Positions 41,591-53,034 of a stretch of DNA of 64,000 nucleotides are shown piece by piece. The stretch spans positions 455,501 to 519,500 of the forward strand of contig CALSFV010000032.1 of the NCBI GenBank assembly GCA_943737045.1. The letters are read 5' to 3'. Both the position numbers and the translations under genes were made by a program. Below the pieces are notes generated by a model, which saw only the letters and a list, made by a program, of their open reading frames with translations, ran no database searches and was not told the DNA's origin. Origin of the DNA: Parapristionchus giblindavisi. Taxonomy: Eukaryota > Nematoda > Chromadorea > Rhabditida > Diplogasteridae. The first letter of the stretch is position 1, and the number at the start of each line of letters is the position of its first letter.

Positions 41591-42162
41591 GCCTCCGCCA
41601 ACTTTGGCGGATTCGTCCGGGTACCGTAACCCACTCTAAGTCGCTCTTTGGATACTGTGACGGGGTCTCTAGATCAGATCCGGGAACTGCATAGAAATAT
41701 ATTTTTTTCTGTAGAGCGGTTCTGTATGAATCTGTTTTGTATGGGAAATCATGGATCATTGATACAGTACCCCTCTCTCTGGTATATCTTTCGAGCCGTA
41801 TCGATGATACTGTAGCCCGATCCCTAGGACTTATGCCGGTCTGCATCCATACGGGCGAAGTATTGATTAGTCTACCGTAATCTACCGTATTGATAGCTCT
41901 TCAAATGAGAGATCAAAGATCAATTCTAAACCGTAATCCATCATTATTCAGGCCATGAAGCGTACCGGACGGGCTCTGGGTTCACGATTTGCCCAACCCA
42001 CAGCGTTCTCATGACTTTCAAAGCAAGAACGACCGCTCAACATACAAACTCTCTCGAATACAATGGTCTCTCCTTTGTCTTGCTTTGGAAGAAAAATGGC
42101 TTGGACCAGAATACTGTGAACCGGACAATGCGGCAGCATATGTGGAAGGAGCTTCAGAATGA
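41591..42162 (+). pseudogene. Array gene copy P3: end of F, and G with an insertion
   Basis: Only the last 30 nt of exon F remain (ccgccaactttggcgga and onward), fused to half of the intron hairpin where both share the word cctccgcc/cccgcc. The F donor is gtaccg. Exon G spans 41952-42162 but is split by a 120-bp element (41999-42118) and its AACC duplication. The G reading resumes to a normal TGA. Confidence 0.75.
41999..42118. mobile_element. 120 bp MITE inside exon G
   Basis: Begins CACAGCGTTCT and ends AGAATACTGTG, with AACC duplicated on both sides (41995-41998, 42119-42122). Excision restores gcccaaccggacaatgcgg exactly as in other G exons. Internal words tttcaaagcaag and cttgctttgg are inverted. 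The 4-bp duplication and CACAG ends do not match the other elements here. Confidence 0.82.
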
Positions 42163-42937
42163 TTTATTGATTGATTTTTTAAAGATTTATTGATTGATTT
42201 ATAGATTTATTGATTTATTTACTGATTTATTTAGGCTTTTCGTCTTTCGCAAATCAATACCAAATCTCTATTATAGTAGTCCCTTCAGGACAAATATACA
42301 TATATTTGTTTGTTTTTCTTTTTTCTCCACTAATATAGGCTAATCATAGCAACGGGTTTTCTTCCATACTGTTGAGTGGCCATACGTGCAATATCTCTTT
42401 CTCGTTGACCGAACTGTGATCATTGTGATCTTTGATCTTTGATCACTGTGATCTTTGTTCACTGTGATCTTAGATCTTTGATCTTTACCCTGTTTCATAT
42501 CCTACCGTATCCAATGTATCCCGTGTCCCAAACGAATGATTGATAAACTGTGATGAAACAAGAATAGTATTTATGCGTTTACATGCTACAGTATACCCGT
42601 GAGCATTGATTTACTCGATGGGCAATAGGGGTAGTCGGGGGGTATTTTGACTTGGGCAGGAAAAGTGAAGAGGGTCCGGTGATTTCGATTTTCATGGGCA
42701 TATAATAGGGATGAACTGGATCTAATGGCGATTTCTAGAATCGTTAGAAAATGTGAGGTCAAAGAGATTTTAGCGCAAAGATTTTCAAATTAGCTCGATG
42801 TGTTCATTAATGGTGCGCCCCGAGCTAATTTGAAACTCCCTGGCAATTCTCCGTTCACTGTCTTTGTCTACGATAGAGCGTTGCTATAGCGGGAGAGTGC
42901 ACTTAGTGAAATATAAGTGAAATATATCATAAATCAG
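42163..42937. repeat. Inter-unit sequence, duplicated at 48308-48855
   Basis: Standard inter-unit blocks. From about 42385 it matches 48308 onward almost exactly, including the enlarged GATC microsatellite and the ctcgatgtgttcattaatggtg palindrome, so the 42.9 kb and 48.9 kb copies share a recent parent. Confidence 0.75.
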
Positions 42938-43285
42938 TGGGCTTTTCGGTCTTTTCAAACTTCGCTCGTATACTACGGGAGGGTGAGGGAGATGGGGGGG
43001 GGGATACTGTACCGTGAACCAAATGAATTCAAAGAGATCGTCCCTTCCCAGAATTCTCTCAATCAAGCACCTTCTTCCTACTGCCACTCGTCTCTCTCTT
43101 CGTACTCGCAGAGGCCTTCGCTTTTCCAGGTACGGTATCCTAGAATACGGTAGATGTGGCGGGGCTTTGATTATTGTAGTCCATTGGAGGATATGGTGTT
43201 GGTGATCGTAATGAACCTGTATTGTAGTGTTGTGTGTGCGATAATCTGTAGTTGTTTATGATGTGACTCAACGTATCCTACTCAT

Positions 43286-43394
43286 AGGTCGAAAAGGACG
43301 TTGCAAACTACGAAGCCTGACTGCATTTTGTGTTTTTTGTTGTTGTGAAAACCGGACTGCATATTGCAAATATGTAACCTACCTATTGACCGTA
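43286..43394. mobile_element. MITE of the ATAGGTCGAA family
   Basis: Starts cataggtcgaaaaggacg, ends near cctacctattgacc. It lies in the B-C intron of P4, mirrored by 30450-30553. Confidence 0.6.
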
Positions 43395-44074
43395 TAAAAT
43401 GAACTTGTGTAATTCCCTCCTTGCTACTAGCTGCTGAACACAGAAATATTCTATTGATCCCTACTTTTCCCTCACTTCCCTCTTCGCTCTCTCTGATCTA
43501 CATACCACCTCTCTTGGACTCCCTCTTTAAACATAGAAACACATTGCGGCTGTGGCTGGCAACTCTCCTACCAAATAAACATGTGTATTTCAATATATTC
43601 GTGAATATTCGACCTATGCTTGTGAGCTGGTGAATTCGAGTTCGGTCTCAACCTCATAACTTGAATTACACTGCTTATACTTTGATATATATGGGCTTTT
43701 CTTGTTAGCACGTTAAATGGAGCCAGGAAATATTTTAAATATATACGAAAGGAATTAAATAAAGAAAGGAAGTAGGAAATAAGGAATACAATATACAATA
43801 TTCCCGTTATTCCCGATATATTATACAATATTCCCTCAGGTCGAGGCGAGAGTGAACTGACTCCCTTCTTCTCCACTCTCACTTGCTTCATTATCGCATC
43901 AGCCGATGTGCTCGTCGTGATTCTCACACTGATTGCAAGGTATACTGTAGCTTTGTCAACCGATTCTTGGTTACGGTAGATTGGCTAATATTGAAATATA
44001 TTGTGAGGATTACGGTAAATCTCAATGTTTATTGTTAGGCCAGTTAGTTTAGTTTATCAAGTGTGTTGCCACAT

Positions 44075-44191
44075 TCATAGGTCGAGAAGTATGTTGCAAA
44101 GTACCAAGCCTGATTTTGAGCCATAATATCACAAAAATCGAAAAACCTGACCGGATTTTGAAAACCGATAACCTAGCTATTCGACATAACA
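44075..44191. mobile_element. MITE of the ATAGGTCGAA family at the lost D exon
   Basis: Starts cataggtcgagaag and ends gctattcgacata. It is placed in the shared word gtgttgccacat of the D-E intron and followed by a rejoined acatggagaat. The first part of that intron and all of exon D are missing just upstream. Confidence 0.55.
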
Positions 44192-44826
44192 ATAAGGTAA
44201 CATGGAGAATCTGTTTGATTTTTTCGAGGTTGAGGGGGGATCTTTTCAAACTTCATTTTCATTTCATTTCCGAGTTATTTTCAAACTAATTTCCCCTGTA
44301 AGGATTGTTAAATTACTATATATATTATTGGTGTAGTCATTGCTCTCAGAGACGGAAGAAGAAGAACTTGTAAACAAATTCCCCCTGCCCCTGACTTACT
44401 CTTCTGTACTTAGTGCTGATAAGATAAATGTATTGTATTGTATTACTTTCAGGAACAAGGTTTACTCAATTCGGCCGATCTCACCGTGAACTCTGTGCGT
44501 CCGATCGATGCATTCGGCGCCATTCCCATCCTGCTTCTCACAGCGATCGCCCTTGATACGGTAGTGCAGGTCAGCGAGAGGATTGATCGACTTTTGGAGG
44601 ATATTGATCGGTGTTCAATGCATCATTGTGGTTTTTAAAGATGATAGTCATATTAGCATTTTTCTTGAAAAACGAAATCAAGTGGCGCGTTGTGCGAAGT
44701 TTTGCTCTCGTGACCTAGTAGTAATATATCGCGTACCATTAAAGTGAAGCATTGGACAGGTCGAAGATTGAAATTTATTTTTTCCAATGTAGATAGGGAC
44801 TAACAATAAACGAAATTTAAATTTTC

Positions 44827-45523
44827 GGCTCTGTTCTACTTTACGGGTCCCATGGAAGTTTACCGGTCCCAAGAAAGTTGACGGGTCCCATGGAAGTTTA
44901 CCGGTCCCAAGAAAGTTAACGGGTCCCATGAAAGTTCACCGGTCCCAAGAAATTTTAACGGTCCCATAAAACTTTACGGGTCCCATGAAAGTTTACCGGT
45001 CCTATTATAATTTACCGTTAACATACGAGTAGAAAATTCAGGAAAAGTAAGCGCTCTAAGATTTTCATAACTTCATTCACTACTCTGCGCCAGTGACGCC
45101 AGGATGAATGAGTACATTTATACGCCCATATCAGCATTTGCCATGTAATCGAGAGATTGAAGAAGCAATGAGTTGTTCAAAAGTAGATAGGCACCCCACC
45201 TCTCTCTATCAATTAGACGTTATCTCCTTTATTGCACTATGAACTCTAATGAGTAATTGAGTTGTTACTATCAAAATGCAATGAAAAAAATACTATGCAG
45301 AAAAAAAGCAAATTATTTCTGATCCATGGGACCGGTAAACTTTCATGGGACCCGTAAAGTTTTATGGGACCGGTAAAGTTTTATGTGACCGTTAAAATTT
45401 CTTGGGACCGGTGAACTTTCATGGGACCCGTTAACGTTCTTGGGACCGGTAAACTTCCATGGGACCCGTCAACTTTCTTGGGACCGCTAAACTTCCATGG
45501 GACCCGTAAAGTAGAACAGAGCC
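44827..45523. mobile_element. 697 bp foldback element built of GGTCCC subrepeats, 8-bp duplication
   Basis: Ends GGCTCTGTTCTACTTTACGG and its complement, with AAATTTTC on both sides (44819-44826, 45524-45531). Removal restores aaatttaaattttcgaccat as in other units. Each arm (about 185 bp) is a run of alternating acgggtcccatggaagttta and ccggtcccaagaaagtt modules, five or so per arm. The 350-bp centre has no modules. An 8-bp duplication fits hAT-type movement. Confidence 0.9.
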
Positions 45524-45639
45524 AAATTTTCGACCATATTTGCTTTCTTCATGAAACATGAAATCAAGATGTGCTCCGGCCAAATTTTGCTCTAGTGATC
45601 AAGCAATCATTACACGCACCTATTCTGTCTTATAAAACC

Positions 45640-45745
45640 GTTTGTCGTCAAACGTGACGTCACAAGCTTAGACGGAGGCGTTTGCCAGAAATCCTCCGCC
45701 TTCGCTTGTGACGTCGCGGTTGCTGACAAACGGTTTACCGCGTTT
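45640..45745. repeat. GACGTCACAAGC hairpin in the E-F intron (P4)
   Basis: gtgacgtcacaagcttagacgg faces cctccgccttcgcttgtgac around a short loop, as in P1 and P7. Confidence 0.7.
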
Positions 45746-46304
45746 CATGGATACCTGTACAGATTTGGTTTAGGGACCACTATTGATTGTGGGTGTATGC
45801 ATCTCATTGATTATCGATTATCGATTAGTGTCCTTATGATCAGTTTGTTCAAATCAATCAATAATATATTCCAGATTCCCCTAATCGCCTCTCCTCCTCG
45901 TTTGCTTCTCTCGTCCATCTACATAATCCGCTCCATCGCCACTCTCTCCATGCTCTTCACGCCCGCCAACTTTGGCGGATTCATCCAGGTACCGTAACCT
46001 ATGCTAATTGGAAATTTGGATACTGTATCGAGGGTACTGTGGCTCGGTCTCTAGTTCTGGGTAGTGTATTGAATATATGCATCTGCTCACTAGCGTATAT
46101 TCCGAGCTACATCCATACGTGCGAAGTATTGATTATTCTACCGTAGTCTACCGTATTGATAGTTCTTCAAATGAGAGATCAAAGATCAATTCAAAACCGT
46201 ACTCTATCATTATACAGGCAATGAAGCGTACCGGACGCGCACTGGGTTCACGATTTGCCCAACCGGACAATGCGGCAGCATATGTGAAAGGCGCTTCAGA
46301 ATGA

Positions 46305-47095
46305 TTTATTGATTGATTTATAGATTTATTGCTTGATTTATTGATTTATTTAGGCTTTTCGTCTTTCACAAATCAATTCCAAATCTCTATTATAGTAGTC
46401 CCTTCGGGACAAATATACATATATTTGTTTGTTTTTATATTGGCTAATCATAGCAACGGGTTTTCTTCCATACTGTTGAGTGGCCATACGTGCAATATCT
46501 CTTTCTCGTTGACCGAACTGTGATCATTGTGATCTTTGATCTTTGATCTGTTTCATATCCTACCGTATCCAATGTATCCCGTGTCCCACACGAACGATAA
46601 ACTGTGATGAAATAAGTAAAGTTTTTATGCGTTTACATGCTACAGTATACTCGTGAGCATTGATTTATTCAGTCAATCAATCGGTTAATTTAAGTTCGCC
46701 AATGTGTGAACCTGACAAATTTATTGATTGATTGATTTATTCGATGGGTCTATAGGGGGAGGTGGGTCTGGGGATATTTGACTACGGCCGGAAAAGTGAA
46801 GAGGAGAACCCGGTGATTCCGAGTTTCATGGACATATAATAGGGGTTGAACTGTTGCAGTAATTTAATCGTGAATTCCTTCTTTTCAAAATTCCTTTCTA
46901 TCGTTAGAAAAAGAGAGCTTAGCGAGAGTTCACATCGGAGAATTTCAAACTCGCTCCGGGTGTTCATTAACGACACTACCCGAGCTAATTTGAAACTCTC
47001 GGCTCTTGCAATGCTCTCTCGCTTTCTTTGTCCACGAGAGAGCGTTGCCCTACAATTAGCGGAGAGTGAAATTAATGAAGTATATCATAAATTAG
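46305..47095. repeat. Inter-unit sequence between P4 and P5
   Basis: Standard blocks: attgatttatt run, gagtggccatacgtgcaatatc, gatcttt repeats, the tacagtatactcgtgagc block, a ctccgggtgttcattaacg palindrome, and the tgcaatgctctctcgctttc block just before exon A. No exon. Confidence 0.75.
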
Positions 47096-47300
47096 TGGGT
47101 TTCTCGGTCTTTTCTCCCTTCGTCGTTCGTATACTACGGGAGGGTGAGGGAGATGGGGAGGTGAGGAGGCCCCCCAAAAAAGTAGATCACTATAAGGGTC
47201 TCCAAAAAGGGTTTTTTGATAGTTAAAGAAACCCCAAAATGGTTTCCAGTAAAAATGAAAGAAACCTGTAACCACGGAGACTCAGGCAGTGTCACCCAAA
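47096..47300 (+). pseudogene. Array gene copy P5: exon A and end of D
   Basis: Exon A (47096-47143) reads GFSVFSPFVVRILRE-like and keeps its gtgaggg donor. After about 100 bp of foreign sequence (ggccccccaaaaaagtagatc onward) the last 34 nt of exon D follow (about 47267-47300), ending gtcacccaaa before gtgagcg. B, C and most of D are deleted, and E to G do not follow. Confidence 0.65.
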
Positions 47301-47611
47301 GTGAGCGCATATTTCATTGTTCAATGCTCTGTTCAAAAGAATAAATAAGCAGAGGAAACTCTTCTCGTTTTACACACTATCTCGTCTTTTTTTCTCTTTT
47401 CTTTTCGCGGTTTTCATCGACATTTATCCTCTCGTCTCTAATTTTCTGTATAAGAAAGAAAGGGATGGTATGGGATACTAAGGGAAACGCAAGTGTCTTA
47501 AGAGACTGAAAAATGTTTATACTTTCCAGTTAGTTTAGTTTAACAAGTATGTTGCCACATGGAGAAACTGGTTGTTTTTCGAGGTTGACTGGGCGAGAGA
47601 GGGGACCGTAG

Positions 47612-47648
<37 letters not shown>

Positions 47649-48307
47649 GAGTGACCATAAGCGCAATATCTCTTTATCGTTGACCGAACTGTGATCACTG
47701 TGATCTTTGATCTTTGTTCTTTGCCCTGTTTCATATCCTACCGTATCCAATGTATCCCGTGTCATACACGTACGATAAACTGTGATGAAATAAGTAAAGT
47801 ATTTATGCATTTACATGCTACAGTATACGCGGTAGCATTGATTTATTCAGTCAATCACCCAATCAATCAATTTATAAGGTTCAACAATGTGTGAACCTGA
47901 CAAATTTATTGTTCGATTGATTGATTCGTTGGGTCAATAGGGGTAGTCGGGGGGGGGGGGGGCATTTTGACTAGGGTGGGAACAGTAAAGAGGAGGGCCC
48001 GGTGATTGCGAGTTTCATGGGCATATAATCATGATGAACTGTTGCAGTGATAAGACAGTTGTTTCCCTGATACTTTATATTATCCAAAATTCTTATCTAT
48101 CGTTAGAAGAAAAAGCTCAGAGAGATTTTATCGCGGAGAGTATCAAATTAGCTCAGGGTGTTCATTAATGGTGCGCCCCGAGCGAATTTTAAACTCTCCA
48201 CGCTGTCACTCACTCACTCTTGCTTTTGTCCACGAGAGAGCGTTGCTATACACTCACAGAAATAAACCCTACCCCAGTGCACCAAACTAAACGGTCTGGG
48301 TTTGAAA
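47301..48307. repeat. D-E intron, poly-C tract, and inter-unit sequence
   Basis: The D-E intron start (to about 47600) runs into a 33-C tract (47612-47644). It is then fused directly to inter-unit sequence (ctgttgagtgaccataagcgc). A second fusion near 48300 (gtttgaaacac to gtgcaatatctc) joins two parts of the inter-unit block. E, F and G are missing. The ORFs with Gly runs here are the poly-C tract read in reverse. Confidence 0.65.
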
Positions 48308-48855
48308 CACGTGCAATATCTCTTTCTCGTTGACCGAACTGTGATCATTGTGATCTTTGATCTTTGATAACTGTGATCTTTGTTCACTGTGATCTTAGAT
48401 CTTTGATCTTTACCCTGTTTCATATCCTACCGTATCCAATGTATCCCGTGTCCCAAACGAATGATTGATAAACTGTGATGAAACAAGAATAGTATTTATG
48501 CGTTTACATGCTACCCGTGAGCATTGATTTACTCGATGGGCAATAGGGGTAGTCGGGGGGTATTTTGACTTGGGCAGGAAAAGTGAAGAGGGTCCGGTGA
48601 TTTCGATTTTCATGGGCATATAATAGGGATGAACTGGATCTAATGGCGATTTCTAGAATCGTTAGAAAATGTGAGGTCAAAGAGATTTTAGCGCAAAGAT
48701 TTTCAAATTAGCTCGATGTGTTCATTAATGGTGCGCCCCGAGCTAATTTTAAACTCCCTGGCAATTCTCCGTTCACTGTCTTTGTCTACGATAGAGCGTT
48801 ACTATAGCGGGAGAGTGCACTTAGTGAAATATAAGTGAAATATATCATAAATCAA

Positions 48856-50387
48856 TGGGCTTTTCGGTCTTTTCACCCTTCGCTCGTATACTACGGGAGG
48901 GTGAGGGAGATGGGGGGGGGGGGGGGGTTCTGTACCGTGAACCAAATGAATTAAAAGAAATCTTCCATTACCAGAGTTCTCTCAATCAAGCACCTTCTTC
49001 CTACTGCCACTCGCCTCCCTCTTCGTACTCGCAGAGGCCTTCGCATTTCGAGGTACGGTATCCTAGAATACAGTAGATGTGGCGGGGCTTTGATTATTGT
49101 AGTCCATTGGAGGATATGGTGTTGGTGATCGTAATGAACCTGTATTGTAGTGTTGTGTGTGCGATAATCTGTAGTTGTTTATGATGTGACTCAACGTATG
49201 CTACTCATAGGTCGAAAAGTACGCTGCAAACTACTAAGCCTGATCGCATTTTGGAATTTTTATATGAAAACACGACCTCATTTTGTGAAAAGAGGATCGC
49301 ATTTTGCAAATCTGCAACCTAGCTGTGCGACCTATGCTTGTGACCAGTTGAATTAGAGTTCGGTCTCAACCTCATAACTTGAATTGTTAGGGGTACACCG
49401 GTTTTCTAACGATCTTATAGTGTAGTTCATTGTGATCTTTGATCTTTGATCTTTGTCCTGTTTCATATCCCACCGTATCCAATGTATCCCGTGTTCCAAA
49501 CGAACGATAAACTGTGATGAAATGATAATAGTTTTTATGCGTTTACATGCTACAGTATACCCGTGAGCATTAATTTATTCGATGGGGGAATAGGGGGAAT
49601 CTTGGGGCAGTTTGATTTGGGCAGGAAAAGTGAAGAGGAGGGCCCGGTGATTGCGAGTTTCATGGGCATATATTAGGGATCATGATGAACTGTTTCAATG
49701 ATAGAATTCTCGACACTTGTAATAATAATACTTTTCTATCGGGTCTGATTCTGCTGTCATCCCTGCTCGTTCTTCTCTTTATCGTTGTAACCACGGAGAC
49801 TCAGGCAATGTCACCCAAGGAGCTCTTATTTATTTATTTATTCCATCAAATATAATGAGTAAATATTTCATTCTTCAATGTTCTGTCGAAAATAATAGAT
49901 AAGCAGAAGAAATTCTCCTCGTTTTCCACACTCTCTCTCCTATTTTTCTCTTTTCTTTTCGCGGCTTTCCTTGGCATTTATCCTCGCGTCCCTAAGGGAA
50001 ACTCAATTATCTTAGGGGACTGAAAAAAATGTTTATATTTTCCAGTTAGTTTAGTTTATCAAGTGTGTTGTCACATCGAGAAACTGTTTGTTTGAGAGGT
50101 TGAGAGGGTGAGGCGGGGGGGGGGGGGGGGGGGGGGGGGCGGAAATATGTAAATTATCTTTTCAAACTTCATTTTGATTTCACTTCCGAGTCATTTTCAA
50201 ACAAATTTACTTGTCTTCCTCCCCTGTGAGGATCGTTCTCTCGTCCATCTACATAATGTATTGCTTTCAGGAACAAGGTTTACTCAATTCGTCCGATCTC
50301 ACCGTGAACTCTGTGCGTCCGATCGATGCATTCGGCGCCATTCCCATCCTGCATCTCGCAGCGATAGTCCTTGATACGGTAGTGCAG
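48856..50387 (+). pseudogene. Array gene copy P6: exons A, B, D (partial), E
   Basis: A 48856-48900 (its acceptor is atcaa instead of atcag), B 48975-49052 (acceptor ccag intact, donor gag-gtacgg), D 49741-49817 lacking its first 11 nt and its donor (acccaaggagc for acccaaagtgag), E 50271-50387 open. C is missing. F and G are missing because a foldback MITE at 50974 joins the E-F intron to sequence beyond G. The truncated D is preceded by inter-unit sequence (cgacacttgtaataataatac), a junction also found at 63320. Confidence 0.72.
49206..49340. mobile_element. MITE of the ATAGGTCGAA family
   Basis: Starts cataggtcgaaaagtacgc and ends gtgcgacctatg, with a middle containing tttttatatgaaaacacgacc. 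The same variant is at 59667-59795 and 63706-63830. Confidence 0.65.
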
Positions 50388-50547
50388 GTGAGCGAGAGTA
50401 TTTTAAGGATATTGATCGGGGTGCAATTCAACATTGTGGTTTTTACAGATGATAGTCATATTAGCATTTTTCTGAAACACGAAATCAAGCGGCGCTCTGT
50501 GCGGCCATAGCTATCGCGAGCTGATTATTATTATTTCACGCTTGTCG

Positions 50548-50646
50548 CCATAGGTCGAAAAGTACGTTGCAAGCTACGATGCCTAGCCGTATTTTTTTGT
50601 GAAAACACGCATTTTCCAAATCTGTAATGTAGCTAATAGACATATG
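50548..50646. mobile_element. MITE of the ATAGGTCGAA family
   Basis: Starts cataggtcgaaaagtacg and ends ctaatagacatatg, in the E-F intron of P6. Inverse of 28360-28464. Confidence 0.6.
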
Positions 50647-50973
50647 TCAAGTACCATTACAATGAAACCTCGAACAGGCCGAAGATTGATATCTCGTTTT
50701 TTTTTTCCAATGCTAGAGAGTGCGAAAACGAGATTTCGATTTTCGACCATATTAGCTTTATTCATGAAACATGAAATCAAGATGTGCTCCGGCCAAATTT
50801 TGCTCCAGCGATTTATTTATATTTATTTGTTTATCCATCCGTCGAAACATGAAAAATGAAAGGGAAATCAATAAGTAAATAAATAAACAATCATCGCACG
50901 TAAACTATCTAATATAGTTTATATGGATACTGATATTTAGTTTAGGACCGAATATTGGTTTGTCTGTATGTAT

Positions 50974-51882
50974 CACGGGTCTCCTGTAAAAGTGTATCAA
51001 AATCTAACCCTGTTGCTACTAGGAAATTTTTTTTCTCGGATTTGGATGTAAGTCGATTGGTGGATGTGGTTGGGGGTCATGAGAAGGCCTATCGACTTGG
51101 TTTGGCCAAAATCGCAGATTATCGATTTTTTGTGATCTACCTCGGAAATTTCCATAACTCGGCTCGTTTTTATCGTACAGAGACCTGACAGGAGTCATTC
51201 GAATCCTATTAGTATGCTCTACAAAAAAGGTTTTCGGCACACAATGGCGGAAATCCCGTCTTCAATGTGTTTCACCCAAAAAACTGATTTTCTGACTAGA
51301 AAAGTGAGTGTTTCTCGAAAATTTCTCAGAGAGACAATGAATTTTATTGCACCAATGGAATCGCCGCTCCTGATATAGGGTACGTGTGTAGTTCATTTGA
51401 CTCATCTCTGGCCCCGGGATATCGAAATACTATATACTCCCGGACTTAGTCATTTTTTTTCAAAAAATGGTTTTTTGACCATAAATCGCTTCAAAATGGT
51501 CCTAGAAACTATTTCAAAAAAGGAAAAGATAAAGCTCTCAACGAGCACAACATAATATATTTATGATTATGATTACCACGCTATAAATCATCATTCCCGA
51601 GCTATAATGCGATTTCCTCAATTTGAAGGAAGAATCCGAATTTCTGTTATCTTTGTTTACATTCGAGATTTTATTATTAGTAGCATAATTTTATCAAAAA
51701 TAACATGAGTTAGATTACTTTTACACAACTTAAAAAGTTTGCATAGAATATAATTTGAATATATATATATTTTTATAGGCCTTCTCATGACCCCCAATCA
51801 CATCCACCAATCGACTTTCATCCAAGTCCGAGAGAAAAATTTTTCCTAGTGGCAGGCTCTCATACACTTTTTCATACACGGT
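50974..51882. mobile_element. Foldback MITE, CACGGGTCTCC family, bridging a deletion
   Basis: One end is CACGGGTCTCCTGTAAAAGTG. The other reads catacactttttcatacacgg and does not mirror it in the outer bases, although the inner arms do (gtcgattggtggatg and catccaccaatcgac). The left flank is E-F intron (tttgtctgtatgtat) and the right flank is inter-unit sequence (gagtgaccggtgattccgag), so exons F and G that should lie between are gone. Confidence 0.78.
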
Positions 51883-51920
51883 AGGGGGGAGTGACCGGTG
51901 ATTCCGAGTTTCATGGACAT

Positions 51921-52406
51921 AATAATAATAATATTTTATCATTTCTTACAGAGAGATTGCTAACCTGACAAACAATTAGAAAGATGAAAACGTTACAATA
52001 AAATATGAAGAAATGGTGTATCCACTGCAATTACTTGATCACAGCGGGAGCTTTCGAACGAAACAACAAAAAGTGATAGGGTATGGTATAGTTACTATAT
52101 GATTTTCAAAAGAGTTCCATACTGGTACAATTCGATTACTAATAAATGAAAGATATTGAGAAGTAGATGATCGATAGGTTCTTAGTTTCACATTGTGGCC
52201 ACGAGTAAGAGTAATTGTATTTGAAAAGAGAAACAATGAGCGAGGGTCTAAGTCTACAAAATTGTGGATAATCTTATATGTCATAATAATGTCGTTTTGG
52301 TTTCGTCTACATTCTAATGAGGGGAGGTTGAGCTTGAGTAGACGGTTGCTGTAGTCAGCGTACGGTAAGTGGCACTTCCGAAACACGTGTCTGGAATAAT
52401 TTCGAA
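51921..52406 (-). mobile_element. 5'-truncated LINE, RT C-terminal 115 codons
   Basis: The minus strand has an ORF2 C-terminus (52386-52039): NRLLKLNLPSLECRRNQNDI, then MTYKIIHNFVDLDPRSLF, TRGHNVKL and RIVPVWNSFENHIV. This is the common ending of CR1/Jockey/RTE-like LINE polymerases (LP.LE.RR..-D.I..YKI, TRGH..KL, WN). The element ends in an attatt-type tail at 51921-51945. The inverted partner of this site at 24520-24580 is empty, so the insertion followed the inverted duplication. Confidence 0.82.
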
Positions 52407-53034
52407 TATAATAGGAATCATTATGAACTGTTTCAGTGATACTATAGCGATTTCCAGCTTTACATTATCCAAAATTCGTATTTATCGTTAGAAAAAACAG
52501 AGCTCAGCGAGAGTTCAGATCGGAGTGTTTCAAGTTAGCTCGGGATGTTCATTAACGGCACTCCCCGAGCTAATTAGAATCACTCCGCTCTGGCCCTGAT
52601 CCCTCTCGCTTGATTCGTCTACGTGAGAGCGTTTGCAGAGCGGAAAGTGAACTTAAATTTAAGTGAAATATGTCATAAATCAGTAGGCTTTTCGGTCTTT
52701 TCACCCTTCGGTCGTATACTACGGGAGGGTGTGGGAGATAGGGGGGGGACTCTGTACCGTGAACCAAATGAATGAAAAGAAATCTTCCCTTTTCTGAATT
52801 CTCTCAGTCAAGCACCTTCTTCCTACTGCCACTCCCCTCGCTCTTCGTACTCGCAGAGGCCATCGCATTTCCAGGTACGGTATCCTAGAATACGATAGAT
52901 GTGTTGGGGCCTTGATTACTGTAGTCCATTGGAGGATATGGTACGCAGTTGGTGATCGTAATGAACCTGTATTGTAGTGTTGTGTGTGCGATAATCTGTA
53001 GTTGTTTATGATGTGACTCAACGTATCCCACTCA

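Larger units (their letters stand above)
42938..46304 (+). pseudogene. Array gene copy P4: all exons but D
   Basis: Exons A 42938-42982, B 43052-43129, C 43840-43939, E 44453-44569, F 45875-45988, G 46218-46304. Each is open with usable AG/GT borders. A to B is a 69-bp intron (gtgaggg to cccag). Phases agree: A ends with one base, B starts with two; B ends with one, C starts with two. B codes SSTFFLLPL then SLFVLAEAFAFP. Exon D, which should lie near 44060, is absent. C ends with two bases and E starts at a codon boundary, so skipping D breaks the frame. The E-F intron holds a 697-bp foldback element. Together with P1, this copy defines the gene model. Confidence 0.78.

Noticed and set aside
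47535..47810. ORFs with long glycine runs
   Set aside because: They translate a 33-bp poly-C tract at a fusion junction.
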